Below the pieces are notes generated by a model, which did not search any database, was not told the origin of the DNA, and was given only the letters and a program-made list of their open reading frames with translations. This document shows positions 1-8,581 of a DNA stretch of 64,000 bases, piece after piece. Numbering within the stretch: position 1 is the first letter of the stretch; each line of letters starts with the position of its first letter. The DNA is from Azospirillum oryzae (GTDB taxonomy: Bacteria > Pseudomonadota > Alphaproteobacteria > Azospirillales > Azospirillaceae): positions 814,580 to 878,579 of the forward strand of contig NZ_FXAK01000005.1 in the NCBI RefSeq assembly GCF_900177515.1, written 5' to 3'. The translations under genes were made by a program, and so were the position numbers.

Positions 1-315
1 TTCCTCTACATCGACGCCAACATCGCCTATGGCAGCTGGATTTCGGTGGAGCTTCTGCTGGCCCCGATCATCGGCGGCGTCGGCACCGTCTTCGGCCCGG
101 TGGTCGGGGCGCTGACCCTGCACGGGCTGGGCGAGATCGCCAAGCAGTTCGCCGGCCGCATTCCCGGCATCGACCTGATCGTCTTCGGCGGCGTGCTGGT
201 GCTGGCCGTGGCGTTTGCCCGCGGCGGCATCCTGGGCCTGCTGGAGCGGTTGCGCGACCGTGGCCGCGGGATGGTCACGCGCGGCCCCAAGGAGGTTTCC
301 CATGCTGGCCGTTGA
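1..315 (+). CDS. livM: Branched-chain amino acid-type ABC transporter permease (LivM family), C-terminal part
   Basis: The frame is open from the first base of the window, so the N-terminus lies outside it. The visible 104 residues start FLYIDANIAYGSWISVELLL and contain the small-residue, Gly-rich final membrane segments typical of LivM/LivH permeases (APIIGGVGTVFGPVVGAL), then a basic cytoplasmic tail. The stop overlaps the start of the ATPase gene by 14 bases, as usual in liv operons. It is one of the two membrane subunits of a high-affinity importer. The catabolic genes downstream suggest a substrate other than leucine, for example an amide, imide or short organic acid, but that is inference. 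Confidence 0.88.
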   Translation, partial: FLYIDANIAYGSWISVELLLAPIIGGVGTVFGPVVGALTLHGLGEIAKQFAGRIPGIDLIVFGGVLVLAVAFARGGILGLLERLRDRGRGMVTRGPKEVSHAGR

Positions 316-1048
316 GGGCGTTTCCAAGCGTTTCGGCGGGCTGATGGCGGTGGACAGCGCGACGCTGTCGCTACAGCCCGGCGGCATCATCGGGCTGATC
401 GGTCCGAACGGCGCCGGCAAGACCACGCTGTTCTCGATGATCTCCGGCTTCATCGCCCCCACCGACGGACGCATCCGTTTCGAGGGCACCGACATCACCG
501 CCGAGGAGCCGCACCGGCGGGCGGAGCGCGGCATCGGCCGCACCTTCCAGATCGTCCAGCCCTTCGCCGGGTTGACGGTGTGCGAGAACATCGCGGTCGG
601 CGCCTATCTGCGCCATGCAAAGCGGGCCGACGCCATTGCCAAGGCGCGCGAGGTGGCGCGCCGGGTGGGCTTGGGCGCCGAGCTGGACCGGCCGGCTGGC
701 GGGCTGACGGTGGCCGGGCGCAAGCGGCTGGAGCTGGCCCGCGCGCTCGCCACCGAACCCAAGCTGCTTTTGCTGGACGAGGTGCTCGCCGGCCTGAACC
801 CGTCGGAGATCCGCGACATCATTCCGGTGATCCGGGGCATCCGCGACGAAGGGGTGACGATCCTGATGATCGAACACGTCATGCAGGCGGTGATGAACCT
901 GTGCGAGCGCGTCTATGTGCTGGCCCAGGGCCGCATGATCGCCGAAGGTCCCCCCGCCGTCGTCTGCGCCGACACCCGCGTGATCGAGGCCTATCTCGGC
1001 CACGGCGCCGCCGCCCGACTGAAGGCGGAGGGGGCGGCCCATGGCTGA
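302..1048 (+). CDS. livG: ABC transporter ATP-binding protein, LivG type
   Basis: This 248-residue ATPase subunit belongs to a branched-chain-type ABC importer. Walker A is GPNGAGKT at residues 34-41. The signature region reads LTVAGRKRLELARAL, the variant usual for LivG, and Walker B reads LLLLDEVLAGL. The start at 302 is chosen because AAGGAGG lies 6 bases upstream and the protein then begins MLAVEGVSKRFGG, the normal LivG beginning. Earlier in-frame starts would run through livM. It overlaps the end of livM and its own stop overlaps livF by 8 bases, so the three subunits are translationally coupled. It should act at the inner face of the membrane with LivF and the two permeases. Confidence 0.95.
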   Translation: MLAVEGVSKRFGGLMAVDSATLSLQPGGIIGLIGPNGAGKTTLFSMISGFIAPTDGRIRFEGTDITAEEPHRRAERGIGRTFQIVQPFAGLTVCENIAVGAYLRHAKRADAIAKAREVARRVGLGAELDRPAGGLTVAGRKRLELARALATEPKLLLLDEVLAGLNPSEIRDIIPVIRGIRDEGVTILMIEHVMQAVMNLCERVYVLAQGRMIAEGPPAVVCADTRVIEAYLGHGAAARLKAEGAAHG

Positions 1049-1754
1049 GCAGCTTCTGGAAATCCGCGGACTGAAGACCGGCTATGGCGCCACCGAGGTG
1101 CTGCGCGGCATCGACATGGCCGTTCATGCGGGCGAGATCGTCACGGTGCTGGGCTCCAACGGCGTCGGCAAGACGACGCTGAACAAGGTTCTGTCCGGCG
1201 TGCTGCCGCCCTGGACCGGCGAGATCCGGTTCGGCGGCACCCGCATCGACGGCAAGCCGGCCGCGCGCATCGTGGAGGAAGGGCTGATCCAGGTGCCGGA
1301 AGGCCGCAAGATCTTCCCAAACCTGTCGATCCGCGAGAATCTGGAACTCGGCAGCTACCGCCGCGGCAAGCCGAACCGGGCGCGGAACCTGGAGCGCATC
1401 TTCGCCACCTTCCCCCGCCTGAAGGAGCGTGAGGCGCAGTTCGCCGGCACCCTGTCCGGCGGCGAGCAGCAGATGCTGGCGATCGGCCGCGGCATGATGG
1501 CGGAACCGCGCCTGCTGATCCTCGACGAACCGTCGCTCGGCCTCTCGCCGCTGGTGGTGGAAGAGATGTTCGGGCTGATCCGCAAGCTGAATGCCGACGG
1601 GCTGGCGATCCTGCTGGTGGAGCAGAACGTCGTCCAGTCGCTGGAGGTCGCCCGCCGGGCCTACATCCTTGAGAACGGCGTCTTCGCGCTGTCGGGACCG
1701 TCCGACGAGATCGCGCGCGACCCTGAACTGAAACGCACCTATCTCGGCCTCTGA
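1041..1754 (+). CDS. livF: ABC transporter ATP-binding protein, LivF type
   Basis: This is the second ATPase of the importer, 237 residues, a typical LivF length. Walker A is GSNGVGKT at residues 38-45. The signature is LSGGEQQMLAIGRGMM and Walker B is LLILDEPSLGL, followed by the H-loop-equivalent region around LLVEQNV, which is characteristic of LivF. The start overlaps the livG stop. Its stop is followed almost at once by the MmgE/PrpD gene, so transporter and catabolic genes probably share a transcript. The substrate cannot be read from the ATPase. No periplasmic binding protein gene is visible, so it is presumably upstream of the window. Confidence 0.95.
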   Translation: MAEQLLEIRGLKTGYGATEVLRGIDMAVHAGEIVTVLGSNGVGKTTLNKVLSGVLPPWTGEIRFGGTRIDGKPAARIVEEGLIQVPEGRKIFPNLSIRENLELGSYRRGKPNRARNLERIFATFPRLKEREAQFAGTLSGGEQQMLAIGRGMMAEPRLLILDEPSLGLSPLVVEEMFGLIRKLNADGLAILLVEQNVVQSLEVARRAYILENGVFALSGPSDEIARDPELKRTYLGL

Positions 1755-1780
1755 TGGGCCGTCCGCCTGGGAGCGGTGAC

Positions 1781-3208
1781 ATGACAAGCCTGTCCTTCGA
1801 CGTGAAGCCGGCGAGCGAACTGCTCGCCGCCGCCCGCCCGTCCTGGCTCGACCGCTGGGGCGCCTTCGCCGCCGGCCTGACCTTCGCCGACCTGCCGGCC
1901 CCGGTGGTGGAGCGGGCGAAGCTGGTGCTGCTCGACTGCATCGGCGTGATCGCCGCCGGCATGCAGGAACCGGAATGCCGGGCGCTGGCAGAGCGCATGG
2001 CCGAGACCGCCGGCGCCGGAGATTGCCCGGCCATCGGCGCGGGGCGCAGCTTCGCCGCCGGTTCGGCCGCCTTCCTGAACGGTGTCGCCGGCACCATGCT
2101 GGAACTGGACGAGGGCAACCAGTATGCCCGCGGCCATCCGGGCATCCATGTGCTGCCGGCGGCGCTGGCCGCGGGGCCGCGGCTGAAATCCTCCGGCGCC
2201 GGACTGCTGACGGCACTCGCGCTGGGCTATGAGATCGGCTCGCGCATCGGCATCGCCGCCAAGCTGCTGGTCACCACCCACCCGCACGGGACCTGGGGCA
2301 CGGCGGGGGCGGCGCTGGCGGTGGCGCATCTGAACCGGGCCGACGCGGCGGCGATGATCGAGACGATCAACATCGCCTCCACCCTCGGCCTCGCCACCAG
2401 CCGGCGGACGATGCTGGAGGGCGGCACCGTGCGCAACGCCTATGCCGGCGTGTCGAACCAGCTTGGCCTGACCGCCTGGGATCTCGCGGCCAGCGGCTTT
2501 GTCGGCGAGACCGATGGCGTGGGCAGCGTGTTCGGCGGTGTCATCGCCCGCGATTTCCGCCCGGAGTTGATGATCGATGAGCTGGGCGAGCGCTGGGAGA
2601 TCGCCCGCAACTATTTCAAGCGCCATGCCGCCTGCCGCTACACTCACGGCGCGCTGGATGCGCTGCGGGACATCGTGGCGCAGGCCGGCGGGCGGATCGC
2701 CCCGGACCAGGTCGCGGCCATCGAGGTCGACACCTATGTCTGGGCGGCCCAGCTGAATGGCGCTGAGCCCAAGAACATGCTGGCGGCGAAATTCTCGTTG
2801 CCCTTCGCGCTGGCGACCTTCCTTGCCAACGGGGCGGCAACGCCCGACGCCTTCCGTGACGAGGCCCGGCAGGCTGCGGCCACCCGCGATCTCGCCCGCC
2901 GGGTGACGGTGCGCGAGGACACGAACCTGACCGCCCGCCTTCCCGGCCTGCGCCCGGCCCGTGTCCGCCTGACCCTCGCCGACGGCCGCAGCTTCGCGGC
3001 GGAGGCGCTGACCAACAAGGGCGACACCGAGGACCCCTACAGCCCCGACGAGGTGCGGGCGAAGTTCGCCGAACTCGCCGGTCCGGTCTGGGGCGCGACC
3101 CACGCCGCCGCCATTGCCGACTGCGTCGAGACCATCGACCGCGCGGCCGATCTTTCAACCCTGACCCGGCTTCTGTCGGCGCCCGCCGCCGCCGGGGGGA
3201 GCGCCTGA
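1781..3208 (+). CDS. MmgE/PrpD family protein
   Basis: The 475-residue product has the family layout of 2-methylcitrate dehydratase PrpD and the related MmgE and cis-aconitate decarboxylase enzymes. An N-terminal helical domain includes GFVGETDGVGSVFGG, and the second domain contains YFKRHAACRYTHGALDAL, the conserved stretch carrying a catalytic histidine. Members are cofactor-free dehydratases, decarboxylases or epimerases acting on tricarboxylates or substituted malates. The start at 1781 has GGGAG 7 bases upstream. An alternative ATG at 1754 overlaps the livF stop and would add nine residues. Here it probably acts on a branched C5-C7 acid together with the lyase and LeuCD-like hydratase of the same operon; the exact substrate is unknown. 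Confidence 0.85.
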   Translation: MTSLSFDVKPASELLAAARPSWLDRWGAFAAGLTFADLPAPVVERAKLVLLDCIGVIAAGMQEPECRALAERMAETAGAGDCPAIGAGRSFAAGSAAFLNGVAGTMLELDEGNQYARGHPGIHVLPAALAAGPRLKSSGAGLLTALALGYEIGSRIGIAAKLLVTTHPHGTWGTAGAALAVAHLNRADAAAMIETINIASTLGLATSRRTMLEGGTVRNAYAGVSNQLGLTAWDLAASGFVGETDGVGSVFGGVIARDFRPELMIDELGERWEIARNYFKRHAACRYTHGALDALRDIVAQAGGRIAPDQVAAIEVDTYVWAAQLNGAEPKNMLAAKFSLPFALATFLANGAATPDAFRDEARQAAATRDLARRVTVREDTNLTARLPGLRPARVRLTLADGRSFAAEALTNKGDTEDPYSPDEVRAKFAELAGPVWGATHAAAIADCVETIDRAADLSTLTRLLSAPAAAGGSA

Positions 3209-3209
3209 G

Positions 3210-4112
3210 ATGACCATGCCCGACCTCAGCTTCAAACAGCGGCTGTCCGAAAGCCGCGTCGTGCTGGCCCCCGGCGTCTATGACGCCTTCACCGCGTCAA
3301 TGGCGACGGCGGCAGGGTTCGAGGCGCTGTATCTGTCCGGCGCCGCCATCGCCTATACCCGGCTCGGCCGGCCCGACATCGGGCTGGTGTCGGTCAGCGA
3401 GGTGGCGGACACCATCGCCCTGGTGCGTGACCGGGTGCCGACGCCGCTGATCGTCGATGCCGATACCGGATACGGCAACGCGCTGAACGTCCAGCGCACC
3501 GTGCGCATGTTCGAGCGGGCCGGCGCCACCGCGTTGCAGCTCGAGGACCAGAGCTTCCCCAAGCGCTGCGGCCACCTGACCGACAAGGCGGTGATCCCCG
3601 CGGGCGAGATGGCCGGCAAGATCAAGGCGGCGGTCGATGCCCGAACCAGCGAAGGCACCCTGATCATCGCCCGCACCGACGCGGTGGCGGTGGAGGGCGT
3701 CTCCGCGGCGCTGGACCGCGCCCGGCTCTATGTCGAGGCCGGGGCCGACGTGCTGTTCGTCGAGGCGCCGAAAAGCCGGGAGCAGCTGTCCGCCATCGCC
3801 ACCGACCTGGGCGGCATTCGACCGTTGCTGGCGAACATGGTGGAGGGCGGGCAGACGCCGATCAGTTCCGCGTCCGAGCTGGGTGAGCTGGGCTACCGGC
3901 TGGTGATCTTCCCCGGCGGCATCGTGCGAGCGCTCGCTCGTCAAGCGCAGGACTATTACGGCTCGCTGGCGCAGCACGGCACCACCCAGCCCTTCCGCGA
4001 CCGCATGTTCGACTTCAACGCGCTGAACGAGCTGATCGGCACGCCGGAGATGCTAGCGCTCGGCGAAACCTATAAGGACTTTGGCCCCGCCAAGCGGGAG
4101 GACGCAGCATGA
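3210..4112 (+). CDS. Isocitrate lyase/PEP mutase family C-C lyase (2-methylisocitrate or dimethylmalate lyase-like)
   Basis: This 300-residue TIM-barrel protein has the lyase motif KRCGH at residues 118-122, with the catalytic cysteine at 120. It also has the Mg-binding segment VDADTGYGN at 82-90. KRCGH is the form found in 2-methylisocitrate lyase PrpB, 2,3-dimethylmalate lyase and oxaloacetate hydrolase, whereas phosphonate-forming members lack it. The expected reaction is retro-aldol cleavage of a 2-hydroxy-diacid to a keto or glyoxylate unit plus a short acid. The start is preceded by GGGGGGAG, and the stop overlaps the next gene by ATGA. Together with the LeuCD-like proteins it could cleave the alkylmalate they produce. 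Assignment to PrpB itself is less likely because no methylcitrate synthase is present. Confidence 0.87.
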   Translation: MTMPDLSFKQRLSESRVVLAPGVYDAFTASMATAAGFEALYLSGAAIAYTRLGRPDIGLVSVSEVADTIALVRDRVPTPLIVDADTGYGNALNVQRTVRMFERAGATALQLEDQSFPKRCGHLTDKAVIPAGEMAGKIKAAVDARTSEGTLIIARTDAVAVEGVSAALDRARLYVEAGADVLFVEAPKSREQLSAIATDLGGIRPLLANMVEGGQTPISSASELGELGYRLVIFPGGIVRALARQAQDYYGSLAQHGTTQPFRDRMFDFNALNELIGTPEMLALGETYKDFGPAKREDAA

Positions 4113-5866
4113 CCACCAACTATACTGCCAGAACCACCGCAATCGACCCCGTCACGCTGGCCGTCCTGAAGGGCCGGCTGGAGCAGATCGCCGACGAGAT
4201 GGACGCGACGCTCTACCGCTCCGCCTTCAACCCGATCATCGCCGAGGCGCGCGACGCCTGCCACGGCCTCTACCATGCCGAAACCGGCGCCACGCTGGTG
4301 CAGGGCACCAACGGCCTGCCGATCTTCGTCGGCGCCATGGCCTTCGCGGTCAAGGCGGTGATCGACAAGGTGGCTCGGGAAGGCGATCTGCATCCCGACG
4401 ACATCTTCCTGTTCAACGACCCCTATGACGGCGGCACCCACCTGAACGACTTCCGTCTGGTGCGGCCGATCTTCCGTGATGGCCGGCTGTTCTGCTGGAT
4501 GGCGTCGGTCGGCCATTGGCTCGACATCGGCGGCAATGTGCCGGGCAACTTCAACGCCCGCGCCACCGACAGCTTCCAGGAGGGCGTGCGCATCCCGCCG
4601 GTGAAGCTGGTGAAGGCGGGCGTGATGAACCATGACCTGCTGGCGATCCTCGCCGCCAATTCCCGCGTGCCGGTGTCGAACTACGGCGATTTGAACGGGC
4701 AGCTGAACGCGCTGGATCTGGGCGTGCGCCGCCTGACCGAACTGCTGGACGAGCATGGTGAAGAGACGGTCGCCGCCGCCTTCGACGCCTTCACCGCGCG
4801 GGCCGACGCGCTGATGCGCAGCGCCATCGGCAAACTGCCGGATGGCGTCTACAGCTTCGAGGATTACCTCGACAATGACGGCATCACGGCGGACCGGCTG
4901 CTGATCGCGTTGGACCTGACGATTGCCGGCGACCGGATGACGCTGGACTTCTCGCGGTCCTCCGCCCCCTGCGCCGGGCCGCTGAACATCGCCTATTCGA
5001 CGGCGGTCGCCTGCTGCTACGTCGCGCTGAAGCATGTCTTCACCGACGTGCCGGCCAATGCCGGCTGCCTCAACCCGATCACCTTCGTCATCCCGGAAAG
5101 CACGCTGCTGGCGGTGAAGCCGCCGAAACCCGTGGGCGGCTATACCGAGACCATCCTGCGCGTCATCGGCGTGGTGTTCGGCGCGCTGGCGCTCGCCGAT
5201 CCGGCCCGCGCCACCGCCGCGCCCTTCGGCACCATCAACGCGCTGTCGCTGGCCGGCCACCGCAAGGACGGCTCGCGCTGGGTGATGTTCTCCTTCTTCG
5301 GCGGCGGCCTGGGCGGCAATCCGGAGACGGACGGGCTGAACCACGCCAACAACCCGATCTCCACCGCCACCATCCCGCCGGTGGAGATCCTCGAAGCCGC
5401 CTATCCGGTGATGTTCACCCAATGGGCTTTGCGCCCGGACTCCGCCGGGGCCGGCCTGCATCGCGGCGGCATCGGGGCGATCTATGAGATCGAGGCGCTG
5501 ACCGACGCCGACGTCTTCCTGCTGGGCGAACGCGGTGTCTTCGCGCCCTTCGGCGTCGCCGGCGGCACCCCTGCGGCGCTGAACCGCTTCACCTGGCAGA
5601 GCGACGAGGGCGAGAAGTCGCCGCCGCTCGCCTCCAAGGTCACCGACGTGAAGATCCGCGATGGCCAGCGCGTGCGGCTGGAGACGCCGGGCGGCGGCGG
5701 CTGGGGCGATCCGAAGCGGCGCGATGCGGAGGCTGTCGCCCGCGACGTGCGGCTCGGTTATCTCGGCCGCGATGCGGCGCGTAACGCCTATGGTGTGGCG
5801 TTGACCGATGACGGCGCGCTCGACCTCGCCGCCACCGCCGCCTTGCGCGAATCCTCCGCCGCCTGA
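4109..5866 (+). CDS. hyuB: Hydantoinase/oxoprolinase family protein, subunit B
   Basis: This 585-residue protein is the B subunit of the ATP-dependent hydantoinase, 5-oxoprolinase and acetone-carboxylase superfamily. Recognisable stretches are the N-terminal DPVTLAVLKGRLEQIADEM, FNDPYDGGTHLNDFRLVRPI and the C-terminal glycine-rich RLETPGGGGWGDPKRRD, which is diagnostic of HyuB. Such enzymes, together with subunit A, use ATP to open or carboxylate an activated carbonyl, commonly a cyclic amide such as a hydantoin, lactam or imide. The gene overlaps the lyase gene by ATGA and is followed 19 bases later by subunit A. The order B then A is the reverse of many hyuAB operons but also occurs. The substrate is not determinable from sequence. 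Confidence 0.92.
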   Translation: MTTNYTARTTAIDPVTLAVLKGRLEQIADEMDATLYRSAFNPIIAEARDACHGLYHAETGATLVQGTNGLPIFVGAMAFAVKAVIDKVAREGDLHPDDIFLFNDPYDGGTHLNDFRLVRPIFRDGRLFCWMASVGHWLDIGGNVPGNFNARATDSFQEGVRIPPVKLVKAGVMNHDLLAILAANSRVPVSNYGDLNGQLNALDLGVRRLTELLDEHGEETVAAAFDAFTARADALMRSAIGKLPDGVYSFEDYLDNDGITADRLLIALDLTIAGDRMTLDFSRSSAPCAGPLNIAYSTAVACCYVALKHVFTDVPANAGCLNPITFVIPESTLLAVKPPKPVGGYTETILRVIGVVFGALALADPARATAAPFGTINALSLAGHRKDGSRWVMFSFFGGGLGGNPETDGLNHANNPISTATIPPVEILEAAYPVMFTQWALRPDSAGAGLHRGGIGAIYEIEALTDADVFLLGERGVFAPFGVAGGTPAALNRFTWQSDEGEKSPPLASKVTDVKIRDGQRVRLETPGGGGWGDPKRRDAEAVARDVRLGYLGRDAARNAYGVALTDDGALDLAATAALRESSAA

Positions 5867-5885
5867 CGACACCGGGATCAAGACC

Positions 5886-7970
5886 ATGAGCAACGGCATT
5901 TCCAAGGGTGCGGCAAAAGGCGCCATCGTCGGCGTCGATGTCGGCGGCACCTTCACCGACCTGTTCCACTACGACGAGGCGCGCGGCAGCTTCCGCACCG
6001 CCAAGGTGCCCTCCAACCGCGGCGATGAGGCGGTCGGCTTCCTCGCCGGGCTGCAGAGCTTTGGTCCGGTCGCCGACCTCGGCTCCATCGTCCACGGCAC
6101 CACCGTCGGCACCAACGCGCTGCTGGAGCGCAAGGGCGCCAAGGTCGGCCTCATCACCACCGCCGGCTTCCGCGACGTGCTGGAGATGCGCCGCCGCGAC
6201 CGCCGCCAAACCTGGGGCCTGTGGGGCGACTTCGTCCCCGTCGTCGACCGCGACATGCGGCTGGAGGTGGCGGAGCGCACGCTGGCCGACGGCACCATCC
6301 GCACCGAAATCGACCCGGAGGAGGTCCGCGCCGCCGCCCGTAAGCTGGCCGAGCAGGGTGCGGAGGCGCTCGCCATCGTCTTCATCAACGCCTACGCCAA
6401 CCCGGCCAACGAACTGGCGGCGCTGGAGGCGGCGCGCGAGGTCTGGCCGAACGCCAACCTTGAATGCTCGTCCCGCATCCTGCCGGAAATCCGCGAGTTC
6501 GAACGCACCTCCACCACCGCGCTGAACGCCTATCTCCAGCCGGTGGTCGGCAGCTATCTCGCCAAGCTCGACAATGCGCTGGCGGGGGAGGGGTTCGGCG
6601 GACGCTTCCACATCGTGCAGTCCAACGGCGGCGTGATGTCCACCGACACCGCGCGGCGGCTGCCGGTGCGCACCGCCCTGTCGGGGCCGGCAGCCGGCGT
6701 CATCGCCGCGGCGGCGATCTCCAAGGCGGCGGGCTTCCCCAACGTCATCACCGGGGACCTCGGCGGCACCAGCTTCGACGTGTCGCTGGTGGTGGAGGGG
6801 CAGACCATGCTGGCCGCCCAGACCACCATCGATTTCGGTCTGGTCGTCCGCACCCCGATGATCGAGATCATCACCATCGGCGCCGGCGGCGGTTCCATCG
6901 CCGGGGTCGATCCCGGCGGCATGCTGCAGGTCGGGCCGGAGAGCGCCGGCTCGCGGCCGGGTCCGGTCTGCTACGGCCAGGGCAACACCCGCCCGACCCT
7001 GACCGACGCCAACGTGCTTCTCGGCCGCATCAATGCCGAGCGTCCCATCGGCGGCAAGCTGGCGCGGCTGGACGTCGATTCCGCCCGCACCGCCATCGCC
7101 ACCCATGTCGCCGAGCCGCTCGGCCTCGACGTCATGGCGGCGGCGGAGGCGGTGGTGCGCATCGCCAACAGCAAGATGGCAGGCGCCATCCGGCTCGTCT
7201 CCATCGAGCGCGGCCATGACCCGGCCAAATTCGCCGCGGTGCCCTTCGGCGGCGGCGGGGCGCTGCATGTCGGCGCGCTGATCAAGGAGGTCGGCCTGAA
7301 GGCGGCGCTGGTGCCGCGCTTCCCCGGCGTGACCTCCGCGCTCGGCTGCGTCATCGCCGACATCCGTCACGATCAGGTGCAGACGGTCAACCTGCCGCTG
7401 GCGGGGATCGACGCCGGATCGCTCGATCGCCGCATGGTCGAGGAGGCCATGGCCGCCCGCGCCGTGGTGGAGTCCGCCGGGCTCAGCGTCGAGCGCATCG
7501 ACCTCGTCTTCGAACTCGACATGCACTATATCGGCCAGACCCACACGGTCGCCGTGCCGCTGCCGGTGTCGGTCGAGAACGGCACGACCGGGATCGACGA
7601 GGCGACCATCCGCGCCGCCTTCGAACGCGCCTATCAGGCGTCCTTCAGCCGCTTGCTGCCGGGCGTGGGCGCCAAGATCGTCAATCTGCGCACCGCCGCC
7701 ATCGGCCGCCGTCCGCATTTCGACCTCTCCGCGCTCGCTCCGGCGGCCGGGACGACGGTGGAAGGCGCCTATGCCGGATCGCGTCCGGTGTGGTTCGACG
7801 GGGCCTGGCACGAGACCGCCGTCTACAACCGGCTGGACCTGCCGGTCGGCGCCGTCATTCAGGGGCCGGCTATCCTGGAGCAGCCGGACGCCACCACCGT
7901 GATCGACCCCGACCTCAGCGCCCGCGTAGACGGGTTCGGCAACGTCATCGTGGAAAGGAGCGCTCGATGA
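5886..7970 (+). CDS. hyuA: Hydantoinase/oxoprolinase family protein, subunit A
   Basis: The 694-residue product is the ATP-binding subunit A. The N-terminal phosphate-binding motif GVDVGGTFTD lies at residues 16-25. It is followed by VHGTTVGTNALLERKGAKVG, then the central GDLGGTSFDVS and IGAGGGSIA motifs of the HSP70/actin-like fold, and PFGGGGALH. The start at 5886 gives the standard spacing before the first motif; an upstream in-frame start at 5808 would overlap hyuB. With HyuB it should form the heteromeric ATP-dependent hydrolase. Its stop overlaps the next gene by four bases, so the chain of coupled genes continues. Confidence 0.93.
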   Translation: MSNGISKGAAKGAIVGVDVGGTFTDLFHYDEARGSFRTAKVPSNRGDEAVGFLAGLQSFGPVADLGSIVHGTTVGTNALLERKGAKVGLITTAGFRDVLEMRRRDRRQTWGLWGDFVPVVDRDMRLEVAERTLADGTIRTEIDPEEVRAAARKLAEQGAEALAIVFINAYANPANELAALEAAREVWPNANLECSSRILPEIREFERTSTTALNAYLQPVVGSYLAKLDNALAGEGFGGRFHIVQSNGGVMSTDTARRLPVRTALSGPAAGVIAAAAISKAAGFPNVITGDLGGTSFDVSLVVEGQTMLAAQTTIDFGLVVRTPMIEIITIGAGGGSIAGVDPGGMLQVGPESAGSRPGPVCYGQGNTRPTLTDANVLLGRINAERPIGGKLARLDVDSARTAIATHVAEPLGLDVMAAAEAVVRIANSKMAGAIRLVSIERGHDPAKFAAVPFGGGGALHVGALIKEVGLKAALVPRFPGVTSALGCVIADIRHDQVQTVNLPLAGIDAGSLDRRMVEEAMAARAVVESAGLSVERIDLVFELDMHYIGQTHTVAVPLPVSVENGTTGIDEATIRAAFERAYQASFSRLLPGVGAKIVNLRTAAIGRRPHFDLSALAPAAGTTVEGAYAGSRPVWFDGAWHETAVYNRLDLPVGAVIQGPAILEQPDATTVIDPDLSARVDGFGNVIVERSAR

Positions 7971-8581
7971 GCGGCACCGCCATTCCTGTCGAACGGACCG
8001 CCCTGCTCGTCTGCGACCTGCAGAACGACTTCATCCACCCGGACGGCGCCTATGGCCGCGCCGGACAGACGGCGCCGGAGATCCTGGCCCTGCCGGAGCG
8101 GGTGAAGCCGCTGGCCGATCTGCTTCGCTCGCGCGGCGGCTGGGTGATCTCCACCAACTTCACCCTGGTGCCCGGCCGCGGCGGCGAGCCGATGATCTCG
8201 CCCCACCTGAAATCGCTGCGCCCCTTCCTGGCCAAGGGCGATTTCCAGCCCGGAAGCTGGGGGCACCGGACGGTGGACGCGCTCCAGCCGGTCGATGTGG
8301 AGGTGGAGAAGGTCGCCTATTCCGCCTTCTACATGTCGCGGCTGGAATGGGTGCTGCGGAAATGTGGGGTTGAGCGGCTGCTGGTCTGCGGCATCGTCAC
8401 CAACGGCGGTGTCGCCTCGACCGTGCGCGACGCCCATGTCCGCGAGTTCGACGCCGTCCTGCTGGAGGACGGCTGCGCCGCCTTCAGCCGCGAGGTGCAT
8501 GAGGTCTCCGTCGCCGCGCTGCGCCCGGTCTGCCGCGTGGCGAGCGTCGCCACCATGCTGGAGGAGGTGGCAAACCAATGA
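7967..8581 (+). CDS. Isochorismatase-fold hydrolase with glycine at the usual nucleophile position
   Basis: The 204-residue product has the isochorismatase fold. The catalytic Asp lies in LLVCDLQNDF (Asp17) and a lysine is placed appropriately at 115 (VEKVAYSAF). In amidases of this family the nucleophilic cysteine lies in T-N-x-C-V. Here the segment is TNGGVASTVRDA, so residue 148 is Gly (codon GGT). True isochorismatases such as EntB and PhzD also lack that cysteine, so the enzyme may hydrolyse something other than an amide, or be non-hydrolytic. The start is fixed by AAAGGAG 6 bases upstream and by overlap with hyuA. A maleamate- or carbamoyl-amidase role would have suited the operon, but the missing cysteine argues against it. 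Confidence 0.85.
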   Translation: MSGTAIPVERTALLVCDLQNDFIHPDGAYGRAGQTAPEILALPERVKPLADLLRSRGGWVISTNFTLVPGRGGEPMISPHLKSLRPFLAKGDFQPGSWGHRTVDALQPVDVEVEKVAYSAFYMSRLEWVLRKCGVERLLVCGIVTNGGVASTVRDAHVREFDAVLLEDGCAAFSREVHEVSVAALRPVCRVASVATMLEEVANQ

